Of a stretch of DNA of 14,576 bases, positions 1 to 9,270 are shown in pieces (the stretch's first letter is position 1; each line of letters starts with the position of its first letter). A program made the translations under genes and the position numbers. Source of the stretch: Acanthamoeba castellanii str. Neff (lineage: Eukaryota > Discosea > Longamoebia > Acanthamoebidae); contig NW_004457565.1 of the NCBI RefSeq assembly GCF_000313135.1, positions 4,113 through 18,688 of the forward strand, in the 5' to 3' direction. The notes beneath the pieces are model-generated. The model worked only from the letters and a program-made list of their open reading frames with translations. It did not search any database and was not told where the DNA came from.

Positions 1-520
1 GGCGCGGGCGGAAGAAGGGCTCCGTGCGGTGGCGCACCATGGTCGACTTGAAGTGGTGGTCCTCCGTGCCGGCATAGGTCACCGGCGCCATGTGCGCCTG
101 CGCCTGGTGCTCGCGCGACTCGTACCGCGCCTGCTGCCGCATTGACCGCTCGGTCCACAGCCACTGGTTCTCGCGGCACTCGATCTGCTCGTCGGCGCAC
201 AGGAACGGCTCGCCCTCGGCCTCGGCATAGAGCGTGTCAACGGCGCGCACTACGCACGACGTTTGGCCCACGCACACGCTCGCCACGCGCTTCTTGACCG
301 TCGCTGGCGAGGCCTCGCACGCGTCGTGCACCGTGAGTGGCGTCGTCGTGGTGGCGACGTCCTCGCACGAGCCCTCGATGCGGCCGTAGCGCGCCCACAC
401 GATCTCGGAGATGATACCGCCGGCGGGGCACTCCAGGTGCACGTTGTCGTCGTCGGTGGCGCCGCGCGCGAACAGCTGCCCTTGGCCGAAGCCGCAGATT
501 CCCTGCGCCCCTGCACACAT
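1..520 (-). CDS. SUEL-type lectin domain protein, partial (continues past left edge)
   Basis: One minus-strand frame is open from about 520 to the window edge, about 173 codons. It encodes a Cys-rich module that starts near 'VHLECPAGGIISEIVWARYG', continues with 'RIEGSC', and further on has 'CVGQTSCVV' and 'ADEQIEC'. This order (L-C-P-x-G-x-I, A-x-YGR, C, V-x2-C-x-G-x2-C-x-V, final C) is the pattern of the SUEL/galactose-binding lectin family, which binds rhamnose or galactose outside the cell. After the domain comes a polar stretch ('MRQQARYESREHQAQ') without recognised motifs. The 5' end is uncertain. ATG at 520-518 is in frame and would give M-C-A-G-A-Q, but the same bases form a good splice acceptor (TTCTGATATGTGTGCAG), so an upstream exon is possible. 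No signal peptide is visible, which favours a missing exon. The two other minus frames are closed by stops at 237 and 250. The family call is by motif recognition and fairly secure; the full length is unknown. Confidence 0.72.
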   Translation of the reverse strand, partial: MCAGAQGICGFGQGQLFARGATDDDNVHLECPAGGIISEIVWARYGRIEGSCEDVATTTTPLTVHDACEASPATVKKRVASVCVGQTSCVVRAVDTLYAEAEGEPFLCADEQIECRENQWLWTERSMRQQARYESREHQAQAHMAPVTYAGTEDHHFKSTMVRHRTEPFFRPR

Positions 521-620
521 ATCAGAACAGAATATTACAGCAGCAAGAATCAAAAAATGTGAGAAATGTGGTGGTAAATTTGAATTAATAATATTATTTT
601 TATAAAAAAGACGATACAAC
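521..620. promoter_or_regulatory. AT-rich spacer between divergent genes A and X
   Basis: This 100-bp stretch is strikingly AT-rich between two GC-rich coding regions and separates divergent starts (minus ATG at 520, plus ATG at 621). A TATAAA at 601-606 reads on the plus strand, but it lies only 15 bp before the ATG, too close for an ordinary TATA box that serves that codon. If gene A has an upstream exon, part of this stretch would be its intron instead. The promoter role is inference from position and composition. Confidence 0.35.
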
Positions 621-1009
621 ATGAGCACCACCATCGTCCTCAAGGACTTTGACAGTACGTCACGCGCTACCGCCCCACCACCCATACCGCCGACCCTTTT
701 CGTGGGAGCGATTTTCTTTTTGTTTCTTGGCTGCCCTTTCGTTTTTTCTGTCTTTTCTTTTTGGGTTTTGTTTGTTTCTTGCCTGCCTTTGATTTCGACG
801 GGCTGTGGGGGGGGCGGGCGATGCAGCAGGCGCCACTGTGTCGCAGGAATTCACGGTGAGCACGGTGCCGGCACTGGGCTCGTTGGAGGGCCGGCCTGTG
901 CGGGCGGAATGGGTGCTCGACGTGCAACAACGAGCGGGCTCGACGGGGACGGGTTTCGTGCGCGACTGGTGGCTCGACTTTGCCTCTGACAACTGCCTCC
1001 ATTTCCAAG
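621..1009 (+). CDS. Unidentified gene, first two exons; 3' end unresolved
   Basis: Exon 1 is 621-654 (ATG, reading MSTTIVLKDFD plus one base) and ends at a consensus donor GTACGT. The intron 655-826 is rich in T/C tracts on the plus strand and ends in GATGCAG. Exon 2 is 827-1009. The phases agree (1 then 2 bases) and give 72 residues, including 'EGRPVRAEWVLDVQQ' and 'RDWWLDFASDNCLHFQ', with GC-rich third positions. Exon 2 stops at a donor, AAG|GTAATT. An acceptor at 1108-1109 (CACCTAG) would lead into a TG repeat and an implausible Val/Cys-rich tail that overlaps the end of gene B; reading through instead stops at 1188. I do not recognise the protein, and it has no signal peptide. It could be a real short gene, a gene remnant, or the 5' part of a gene interrupted by gene B. 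Confidence 0.45.
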
Positions 1010-1110
1010 GTAATTATCCCCCCCCCACGCCAAGCCCCAACACTCCCTCACTTGTGGCCATAAGGAGTATCGGAACTGCTTGGCCACGCCTCCGTTCACC
1101 CCCACCTAGG

Positions 1111-1187
1111 TCGTGGTGTGTGTGCGTGTGTGCGTGTGTGCGTGTGGGTGTGTGTGTGCGTGTGCGTGGTGCGTGGTGTGCGTGGTG
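1111..1187. repeat. TG/CG-rich simple repeat between X and B
   Basis: A run of TG dinucleotides interrupted by CG (tgtgtgtgcgtgtgtgcg and similar) fills the space between the last clear exon of X and the stop of gene B at 1203. It resembles the intronic repeats elsewhere in the window. It may be the 3' flank of both convergent genes. Confidence 0.75.
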
Positions 1188-1202
1188 ACAACTTATGTGA
1201 GC

Positions 1203-3436
1203 TTATGGACAGAGGAAGTGAGAAAAAGAAGAGAAGTTAACCCGTGGCAGGAGGGAAGGGCCAGCGAAGAAGTCGAGGAAGAACAGGTCGGCGTCGTCGC
1301 CGCCCACCCGGTTGCGCCCGCGCCTGTCGCACAGGCTCACCCGCACGCTCTGCTCCCGCAGCACCCGCACCTCGCCCCCGTCGGCCTCGTTGCCGACGGC
1401 CTTCACGATCGAGCTCGCAATGTCGAGCGGCCCGTAAAGCATGAAGCTGCCCTTGACCTTGGACTCCCTCGACAGGTCGCCGCCCTGGTTGGCCTGCCAC
1501 ACGACGGCCACCGTGAGGTGCGAGAGGTCGGTGTCGGCTTCGTGCTCGCGCATGTAGGCCGCCAGATGGCCGGCGGGCATGATGCACAGGCCTGAGGTGG
1601 TGAGCGCATCCGACTGAGAAACATGTCGGCCGTCGTAGGGCGTCACCGGACCCGTCCACACGACATCATCTTGAATCACTTGCCCGTCCACCACCCTATG
1701 TTGGTGGTGTTGTTGGTATTTGGGGTGGTTTGTTGGTCAAGCCCAAGGGGAGTGAGCGACGTTGTCAAACGCACTTGACTTCGGCGGGCGTGCCGCGAGA
1801 GACCCGGCAGAGGGCCGACATCAACAGCTCGGGCTTGGGCATCACGAGGCCGGTCAAAGCGATCACCGTCTCGCCCTCCAGCGTGTAGTCGCCTCCCAGA
1901 GGCGCCGTGGACTGCAGCACCGGTTCGTCATCGGCGTACACTGTTCAACGCCCGCACCAAGAAACACACGACACACACGCAACACACGCAACACACCCAA
2001 CACAACGCAACACAACGCAACTCACACGACACACACGACGGCACAGACCAGGGGGTGAGCGCCGTGGCAATCGGAGGGAAGGAGCGTGGGGGGAAAGGCG
2101 AACGGGAGATGTGATTGACTGGACTGAGCGACACGAACCTTTTTGGCATTGGTCGCCGTGATAGCGCTCGGGGCACACGCACTCGGTGGTGGCCTTGTCC
2201 TTCGACCACCAGCAGCTGCCCCCATTCTGACAACCGCCCGAGCAGGCAGGGAAGGAGGCCTTGGCGGAGCGCGAGACGCCGAAGCGGGTCTGCACTTGCA
2301 CCTGGAGGTCGAGCGCTGTGATGGGGGCCGACTCGGGCATGACCAGGTTGCACGAGATCTGCGTGGCTGTGGTTGGTGGCAGAAGAGTGGGTAGTGGTGT
2401 TTTTTAGGATTCGTGCTCGTGTGTGTGTCGTGTGTGTCGTGTGTCGTGCGTCATGTGTACCAGAGTCTTGGATGGTGTTGGCGATGCACTCGGTGTGCAG
2501 ACCAGTGATCTGCACCCTGGGCAGGTCCTGAGCGTCCGGGTTGAGATCCTTGCCGTTGATGTAGAGCTTCAGGAGGTTGGAGGCGGCGACAACAAGGGCT
2601 TCCTTGATTACTGGCCCGCCAGCCTGCAGTACGCCCACAGGCGCGACAGTGTGTCAGATACCCAACCAACCACCCGCCCACGAAACGATTGGCAACAAAA
2701 GGGGTACCATGTAATTGGTATCACGCTTGAGGATGAGGCCGTCGACCGTGGTGGAGCAGACCTGGTCTCCCAACATGTACGACCTGTCGAGGAAGACCAG
2801 CGTTTTCGACCAGGCCACCTGCTGGCCGAAGTTGAGGGAGAGCAGGTCGAAGGGGACGTAGCCCTGCATGCGATGCCTGGCGTCGTCGCCGTGCTCCCAA
2901 AGGCAGTTGCGCCCCGGAGCGTCCTTCTCCCAGGCGTCTATGGTCAGCCGCAGCTGGGCCTGCTTGGTCGCAAAGGCGATCTCCGCGGGCACGGACACGC
3001 TTCTGTCCTCCCACGGCAGGGCGTATCTCCCCGTGTTGCGGGTGATACATGTGCTCTGGCCCCCAACCTCGAAAGTCCAGGCCCACTCTTCATCCTCGTC
3101 GGGGTCGAAGCTGGTGACCGCACGTCATCATCACCATCATCACCGCCGCCGTGGTCGTCATGAGTCAAAAAAACAGCACCAACCACCCACCACCCACCAC
3201 AAACGAAACGGCCGAGTGAATGGGAGTAAAAATAAATCACTTTCTAACCAGCTTTCAAGGGCGAAGGGGGCACAGTACTGCTCACAGTTGGCGCTGATCT
3301 GAAGTCTGGTAATCGTGAGGGTGTAGTCCGCCGCTTGACACACCACTATGAGACCAGCCAAGAACAAGAAGACGACTCGAACCGCCCACAATGGTGAAGA
3401 TGACGACGAAGAAGACTTCGACGACCACCCCACCAT
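1203..3436 (-). CDS. Secreted EGF-domain protein, 546 aa, six exons
   Basis: Exons 3436-3249, 3110-2708, 2623-2461, 2366-2139, 1940-1775 and 1695-1203 join in phase through GT-AG introns and give 546 codons plus TAA. The N-terminus has a Ser-rich stretch and then a hydrophobic signal segment (VVFLFLAGLIVVC, residues 21-33) with likely cleavage near QAADY. The start was chosen because it gives this signal peptide; an in-frame upstream extension to 3538 exists. Residues 37-197 look like a beta-sandwich ('YTLTITRLQISANCE', 'AQLRLTIDAWEKD'), perhaps C2-like; this is inference. A clear EGF domain lies at 293-325 with C293, C297, C303, C314, C316 and C325, including 'CQNGGSC' and 'CVCPERYHGDQC'. 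Residues 328-546 are unrecognised. No membrane anchor is visible, so secretion is inferred. A role in adhesion or matrix is plausible from the EGF domain but unproven. Confidence 0.78.
1941..2138 (-). repeat. Intron 4 of gene B with CA-rich repeat
   Basis: The intron is bounded by AAG|GTTCGT at 2138 and TTGAACAG at 1941. Plus-strand bases about 1962-2046 are a degenerate ACACG/ACAACGC tract with no coding potential in the gene's frame. The splice restores the frame after the EGF domain: QCQK, then V-Y-A-D-D. Confidence 0.7.
2367..2460 (-). repeat. Intron 3 of gene B with GTGTC repeat
   Basis: Donor GTACAC at 2460 and acceptor ACCACAG at 2367. Plus-strand bases 2419-2451 are a GTGTGTCGTGTG-type repeat. 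A second AG 7 bp further into the exon (CACGCAG) would not keep the frame, so the first AG was chosen. Confidence 0.65.
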
Positions 3437-3712
3437 AGTTCGAGCGCGTGTGGGATGTTTGCACTCGAGACTCCCCCAAAGTCCAACTGGGCTAGAAGAC
3501 AAGCAACTAACTAGTTGGCTTTGTTGAAGAGGAAACAACCATTATTGGGCCTGTGTGACTAAAAACGTTTAGACATTCGCCAAACACTGCCCACGGGTCC
3601 ATTGTCTTTTTTGGCCAAAGGGAACACAGATCTCGCGGTGCTTTTTCTCCACCATCCCTTGTAACTCTCGGAACATGCCAAGCGCAGAAAATAGGCAAAC
3701 TCTCATACGTTT
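3437..3712. other. Spacer between divergent genes B and C
   Basis: About 276 bp between the proposed starts of B (minus, 3436) and C (plus, 3713). No convincing exon was found on either strand. A short plus reading (MPSAENRQTLIRL, then stop) just before 3713 is not supported. The stretch probably holds the promoters of both genes, but no specific element could be identified. Part of it could be an upstream exon or intron of C if ATG 3713 is not the true start. Confidence 0.4.
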
Positions 3713-4940
3713 ATGACCGAGGGCCTTGGCCTAATCGGTTTTCCGTTGCAGGGCAACGTGCGCACCACTCACGCGTGGCAAGCAGCCCAGGTCAGTAGTA
3801 GTTAGCTCGAGCCGGAAACTGTTTGGCGCGTTGTGTTGCACACGCTTTGTGCCCGCTCGCCTGCCCGAGATTGGTGGGTTTTGATTGAACGGTGATCACC
3901 CCTATGTCTACAACAGGCAGCGCTGGAGAGCTGGAACGGCAAGCTCGCATCGGGCACCACGCCTTACCAGGTTGCCAATATCAACTCCATCACCTACCAG
4001 GTTACCACACCCACCCACCCACCACCCACCCACCAACGCGAAATGATGATTCATAAGTTGACCAACCCACAAAATGCGGTAATTATCTCAGGTGGTGTCT
4101 GGCGTCCTCATCACCACCGACCTGTCGGTGACGAATGGCGTTCACACTGTGAATCTGGTGGCCACCCAACATCTGAGTTCCCAAGTGGGTTCTTCCATGC
4201 TCAGCACCACCACTGTCGCTGGTACGTGCCATGCACTTCATTTGTTACATTTATTTATTTATTTATTTTTCTCAGATATTATTTGCACACGACTCTGACC
4301 TCCTCCTTTTATTTTCAAATATATTCATTTTTATCTATATTAGCACCTGTCGGTACGGGCGCGGCGGCGGTCAGCGGGGCTGCGGTCGCTCTTGCGGCCC
4401 TCGGTGGTGTGGCCCTCCTGGTGGTCCTGTCGGTCTCTGCCGTGGCCGGAACGGTGGTCTACCGGAAGCACCGCAAGGCTCAACGGACCCTCGCGCAGCA
4501 GGAACCCGACCAGTTCTCGCCCCACGCGCAGATCGAGGTTCGTGAAACATTACCGCGACACACACACACACACCACACACACGACACACACCACTCACAC
4601 ACACCCTCACCACACACACACGACACACTCACACACACACCAACTGAGGAGTGTGGGGGGGGGCGAGCAGATGGACATGATTATGCAAGGCATTCAGTCG
4701 AGTAAGGAGGAGGAGGAGGAGGAGGAAACGGGCGATGGTGCTCGACTTAAGGCCGCACATACGGACGGCGGCGGCGGCGAGAAGCCGACGTGGCGGATGC
4801 GTATCAAGTCCATCACTGCGCGCAGTCCCACCATCCTTGTGGAGGGCAGCAACACGAGCCGTCGGCCTGTGCCGCTGGGGGGCATCGTTGCCGCGGGCAG
4901 ACCTCCCCAACAGCAGCAGCAGAAGGGCCCCAAGGCATGA
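3713..4940 (+). CDS. Single-pass membrane protein, about 251 aa, five exons
   Basis: Exons 3713-3790, 3917-4000, 4092-4221, 4344-4537 and 4671-4940 (TGA) join in phase. The first ATG is uncertain: GTTTTCCGTTGCAG at 3738-3751 is also a good acceptor that begins an exon in the same frame, so there may be further 5' exons and a signal peptide that I cannot see. The ectodomain part ('ALESWNGKLASG', 'SGVLITTDLSVTNGVH') is not recognised. A strong transmembrane segment follows ('ALAALGGVALLVVLSVSAVA') and then a basic stop-transfer stretch YRKHRKAQR, which suggests the N-terminus is outside. The cytoplasmic tail has a run of seven Glu, a Gly run and five Gln. The gene is convergent with D. Function unknown; a receptor- or adhesin-like stalk is only a guess from the topology and neighbours. 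Confidence 0.65.
4557..4643. repeat. CA-rich repeat in intron 4 of gene C
   Basis: The tract of CACACACAC/GACACAC lies inside the 4538-4670 intron, between donor GTTCGT and acceptor GCGAGCAG. It is non-coding in the gene's frame. Confidence 0.8.
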
Positions 4941-4981
4941 TTCAGGTCCTCCGCTGGTTTTCTTCTTTTTGAAAAGAAAAC

Positions 4982-4987
4982 AATAAA
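4982..4987 (+). terminator. Possible poly(A) signal of gene C
   Basis: AATAAA lies 42 bp after the TGA of gene C, within the 65-bp spacer between the convergent stops of C and D. The position fits a cleavage signal, but the motif is short and could be chance. Confidence 0.35.
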
Positions 4988-5005
4988 AACAAGAGACACC
5001 ACAAG

Positions 5006-8000
5006 TTACTGTTCTCTGCGCGGGCGCAGGTGAATCGCGGCCACGACGATGGCAGCAGCCAGGAGGGCTGCGAGGGTGAAGCTGCCCACCAGGGTGAGGC
5101 CGATCACTGCCGCGTGGTACCTCCCCGCCGCTGTCGTCGCCGGCTGCGGCTGCTGCTCCTCGTCGTCGTGGGCGTGCACGGTGCAGGCGAAGGCGAACTC
5201 GACCGTGAAGGTGGTGTTGATGAGGTGGCTCCTGGACACCACGCGGTAGGAGCCCGGCGTGAGCACCGGCCCAGCAACGGCCACTGTGCCGCGGTCGAGC
5301 ACCACGTCGGGCATGGGCTGCGGCCCGATGATGGAGACCACGTGGTCGAGCAGGTCGCGGTTCTCGAGCACCACCACGTCGCCCACCGCCAGCCGCTGGT
5401 CCACGGCGCTCCACACCGACGTGTCCACCATCTGCGGCTTCACCAGGCGCAGCAGGTGCCTGGTCGGCGCGCTCCGGTAGTTCTCCGTACGCTGGGCCAC
5501 GCGCGTGGTGGCGTGGAGAGCCAGGGCAGCGTCGCGGTAGTGCGTGGTGGCAAACCAGGCGTGCACGTTGTTCGACTCCATCACCGCGCAGCCGTGCTCG
5601 TAAGCCGCCACGTGCGCCAGCAGCGAAGCGTCGTAGTTCAAGAGGTCGGAGCGGTCGATGCAGCGACCGCAGGCGTCGGTGGTCTTGGCGTTGTAGCGCA
5701 CGGTCAAGTGGGTCGACACGGTGCTGCTCTCCACCGTGGTCAGTCGGTACTGGCCGGGTTGCGAGATCTCGATGTGAAGCGAGTTGCCCGGCCGCAGCGT
5801 CGGGGAGAAGAAAGAGAGCTGCCGCTTGGCCCCGCTGTCGTCGTCGTCGTCGCCGCCGAGCCGTTCGAGCGTGACAGTGTAATCACGGCCCGCGTGCAGG
5901 TTCTGCACGAGAAGCGTCTCTCCGGCGTCCAGCGTGCTGCGCACCGCGATGGCCTGGAAGTCCCGGATGACGACAGTGGCCTGGGCGAAGGGCAGGAAGC
6001 AGCACGTCGTGTTGTCGCCGCCGCACACGCCGCACAGGTCGCGCACCAGGCCCGAGTTGGGCACGCCGTCGCAGCCGGCGCACGTCGAGTTGTCGCCGCC
6101 GCACACGAAGCACTTGTCGAGTCGTTCGCCCTCACACTGACATGCCCTGTTCACCCCCCCCCAAATACATACAAATTACAATCGAAATCCACGCAAGTTT
6201 GCCCCCATGTTTCGCTCTCGTAGACAGGTGGGGCGTTGGCGTACGGGTCGGTGGGGAGGCGCCCGCCGAAGCACTGGCCGGCGCAGTCCTTGGCGGCGTT
6301 GAACTCGCGCCCGGTGGTGCCCAGCACGCACTCGCCGCACTCGTCCACCACGGCCTTGCCGCCGCACACGCCCGTGCAGTCCCGGCTAGAGCTGTCGTCG
6401 CCCTGCGCGTGGCACACGCCGCACTCGTCGCGCGTGGCCTTGCCAAAGCACGTTCCCTGGCAGTCCTTGTGTGCATTCGGCTGCGGCCCCATTGCAAAGA
6501 GCACAAATATTGTTAAAAAAACAAAACCACCACAGATGACAGAGCAGGGCAAGAAGTAAGTTGACTGGCAAGAGGGGGGGCGAACCGGAAGACCAGAGCG
6601 GCCATCCACACAAACGCCGCACTCGCCCACGTATGCCGAGCCACCACAGGTGTTGGCGCAGTCCACCCAGTAGCCATCGCCCCTGTGGTAGTTTTCGGGC
6701 AGCGCGCACACGCCGCACGGATTGCGAAGAGCCGTGCCGTTGCACACGCCCATGCAATCGACCAGGCCGTCCTCGCACTCATCGCGCTCGGCCACCGACC
6801 GGGCCAGCTGGACGCCCGCCAGGGAGTTGGAGGAACAACCGCCAGCCGCACAGGTGGTCGGGCAGTAGACGCGCACCACTTTGGCCTGTAGGCGGGGTCC
6901 CATCCCAGTGCCTGAAAGCCAACCGATTCAGCCACGCAAGCATAGGGGGTCACCACTAAAGCGTGGGTCGGCAAGCACCTTCAAGCGAGATCTCCAACTG
7001 CCGGGCCGTAGTGATGTATCTGATTGGGGACCCGTTGGCACTCCTGAGTTTTTGAGAACAACAACACAGAAACCATGAAAGTGTCAAACGACCAGCCATG
7101 ACTTGTACGGCCAGCGGAGCGGAGATGAGGCGTACCTAAGGTAGACTGCGTAGTTGGTGCCAGGTGGTGCGCCAGAGTCGCCCCAGGATAAACTCACGCT
7201 TGTGTTTAGGCTATTAAAAACGGCTTCCAAGCCGTAGGGAGCCATGTGGCTGGTCAAGCAATAGCCCTGCGAAGCCGCCAAGCACAGGGAGCAGTCCAGG
7301 TGGGGGCAGTGCGCGGGGCTGAGGGTCCACTGGTAGGGCTTCAACAGGAGCGAGGAGGGAACAGTTGCAGTTCCGCTGCAACCCCGGTAGACGTACTGAT
7401 AGTCGCCGTTCCCGTCTGCGTGGAGCTTCACGAGCAGGGCGCCCAGATCGACCCTCCACTCCTGCGCGCGGAACATGAGGAACCGCGTGGCACAGGTGAC
7501 GCCCGGCGGAAGCGGCACGCACCATAGGGTCCCGTTCGGCTCGGCGTGGTAGCCGGCATAGCCGCCGGCCAGGACCACCGACCGCAGCTGAGCGGCTTGG
7601 GCCGGGGCCGGACCCTCGGTACAGGTGGTCTCGTAGTCGGCCGTGTCGGTCAGGCCCCGGCCCAGGGGGAGGCACTGGGAGCAGTCCCGGTCGGACCCGG
7701 GGCAGTGGACCGAATCCATGAGCCAGTTGCGCGGACACAGCAGGAGGGTGTTGGTCGTCGGAACGCACTTGACGATGCGGTAGAGCCAGCCGCCGTCCTG
7801 GTCGCCCGACAGGCGCACCGAGGCCAGGGGGTGCTGGTTGATGTCCAGGTTGGCCATGTTGGCGCCCATGAACAGGCTCCCCGAATCGGCGCAGCTGGCC
7901 CCGCTCCAGGCGGCCGTGTCGAGCAGGCGCAGGTAGAGCAGGGCCTGGCTGCACTCGGTCGCCCCGGCGATGGCCTGACCGGTGAGCCTCTCCACCGGGA

Positions 8001-9270
8001 AGGTCGACTCGGCCCCCGCGATCCGATACGACAGTGCAGACGCGGGGGCGCTGTCGGGCACAGCGCCCAGATTCGGGTGCGGCTGGGTCGCGCCGCAGCG
8101 GCACGAGCAGTCGGCGGTGCGCACGCAGCCGGCGCCCGCGCACGCGTTGTGGCACTCGCACGAGCAGGCGCCGTCATTCAGCACACGGCCGCCGTTGTTA
8201 CAGGTGTCCACCGGGCACGTGCAGTCGCGATCAACAGAGGGGCATTGGCAGCGGCACTCGGCCGCGTCGAGGGTGCCGTTGCCGAAGCAGGCCGTGGGGC
8301 AGGGCCGGTTAGTCGGCGCGGCGTCGCCCCAGCAGACCGTCACCTCGTCATCGCGCATGCCGCACGCATAGCCGCGGCTGGCCGCCAGAAGCACGAACCG
8401 CACGCCAGCCGGCGGGTTCAGCACCCCGTGGGCGTTGTTCCCCCAGCACAGGGGGCTACCGTCGGCTTGGAGACCGCAGACGAATCCCTCACCGAGCGTC
8501 AGCTGCACGAACGCGGTCGCGCCGATCGAGCCGGCCGGCTTTGCCGGGGAGCTGTTGCCCCAGCAGGCGGCGAAGTGGTTCGCGTTCAGCGCGCAAAAGT
8601 CATCGCGATTCGACACGAGGGTGCCCGGCAGGAAGGCGCCCGGTGGCGGCTGCGGAGGCGGGGACCCCACCGGCGGTGGTGCGACTGGAGCCAGGCACCG
8701 AAGTGCACCGGTGCCCTGTTCGACGCCGCAGGCCCACGAGTCGCCCATCACGATCTGGGCCAGGACCATCGACTCGTGCACCTGGCCGAAGGCCTTCTGG
8801 CTCCAGCAGATGGGAGAGCCGGTGTCGGCCAAGATGCCGCAGGCCCGGTTCTGCGTGAAGGCCACCTGGCTGAAGGAGTGGTTGCCGTTCATTTCGATTT
8901 CTGCGCCGCGGCAGTCGAACCGGAGGTCGTCGGTTCGCACGCACATGCTCTGGTCGCGAACCATGATCGACTGCGCCGTCGAGGAATAGGACATGGCCTC
9001 CTCGCCCCAGCATTGCACGTAGCCGTCGTAGGCAAGGGCGCACGCGAACGAGACACCCGATGAGATGGCCCAGAACTGTTGGTTGGTGGGGGCCGCGACC
9101 GAGGCGCCGCTCGGCCCGTGGCCCCAACAGTCCACGTGGCCGGTGGAGCGCAGCGCGCAGGCGTAAGTGGGGTGAGCGAAGAGCTGCGGCTTGGTGGTGG
9201 CCAGGCCGGAGGCCAGCGCAACGCTGGCCAGGACGAGCAACAGGAGGTACAAGAGCTTGTCCTCCCACAT
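5006..9270 (-). CDS. Large type I membrane protein: RCC1/CRINKLY4-like propeller, Cys repeats, cupredoxin-like domains, 1312 aa
   Basis: Exons 9270-7109, 7043-6979, 6911-6586, 6480-6226 and 6136-5006 (TAA) join in phase to 1312 codons. Introns are 65, 67, 105 and 89 bp. Signal peptide 1-21 (LLYLLLLVLASVALASG). Residues 36-315 hold eight Cys-pair repeats of the RCC1/BLIP-II type, several with CWG. Residues 324-392 are Cys-rich with an EGF-like 'CNNGG'. Two related unknown domains lie at about 437-550 and 592-671. A beta-sandwich-like part follows ('TNYAVYLRYASS', 'ITTARQLEISLE'). Residues 785-982 carry repeats of the form DC-x-G-x-C-x-G and DECG-x-C, ending in two CGGDN motifs. After these come two cupredoxin-like stretches ('AGETLLVQN', 'VGDVVVLENRDLLDHVVSI'). 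The TM is near 1279-1303, with a short RPRREQ tail. There is no kinase domain, unlike plant CRINKLY4. Likely a surface receptor, adhesin or matrix protein (inference). Confidence 0.85.
7258..7962 (-). other. Two tandem copies of an unknown Cys-containing domain in gene D
   Basis: Residues 437-550 and 592-671 share an order of motifs. The first has 'SVRLSGDQDGGWLYRIVKC', then 'LLLCPRNWLMDSVHC' and 'DRDCSQCLPL'. The second has 'LLVKLHADGNGDYQYVYRGC', then 'LLLKPYQWTLSPAHC' and 'HLDCSLCLAA'. I recognise no named family. Internal duplication is the simplest explanation. Confidence 0.55.
8326..9165 (-). other. Eight-repeat RCC1/BLIP-II-like propeller region of gene D
   Basis: Cys pairs fall at residues 38/48, 77/87, 110/120, 144/155, 181/192, 226/236, 265/275 and 303/313, so spacing within a pair is 10 or 11. 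The usual unit reads (F/Y)-x-C-(A/G)-L-x5-G-x3-C-W-G, as in 'YACALRSTGHVDCWG' and 'FVCGLQADGSPLCWG'. Repeats 3 and 5 lack the CWG end, and repeat 4 has CWS. A Pro-rich linker (residues 195-212) interrupts repeats 5 and 6. The pattern is shared with bacterial BLIP-II/RCC1 proteins and the ectodomain of plant CRINKLY4-family receptors. A disulfide in each blade is inferred. Confidence 0.78.

Noticed and set aside
3120..3160. Poly-His plus-strand reading around CATCATCACC repeats
   Set aside because: It lies in intron 1 of gene B, is a trinucleotide repeat, and has no supporting exon structure.
5030..6223. Long plus-strand ORF of 397 codons opposite gene D
   Set aside because: It is rich in His, Arg and Val with no motifs, and it mirrors the GC-rich exon of D, whose minus-strand frame has signal, Cys-repeat and TM features with phased introns.
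7546..9063. Plus-strand ORF of 505 codons opposite the propeller of gene D
   Set aside because: Shadow of GC-rich codons; the minus strand carries the eight CWG-type repeats and a signal peptide.
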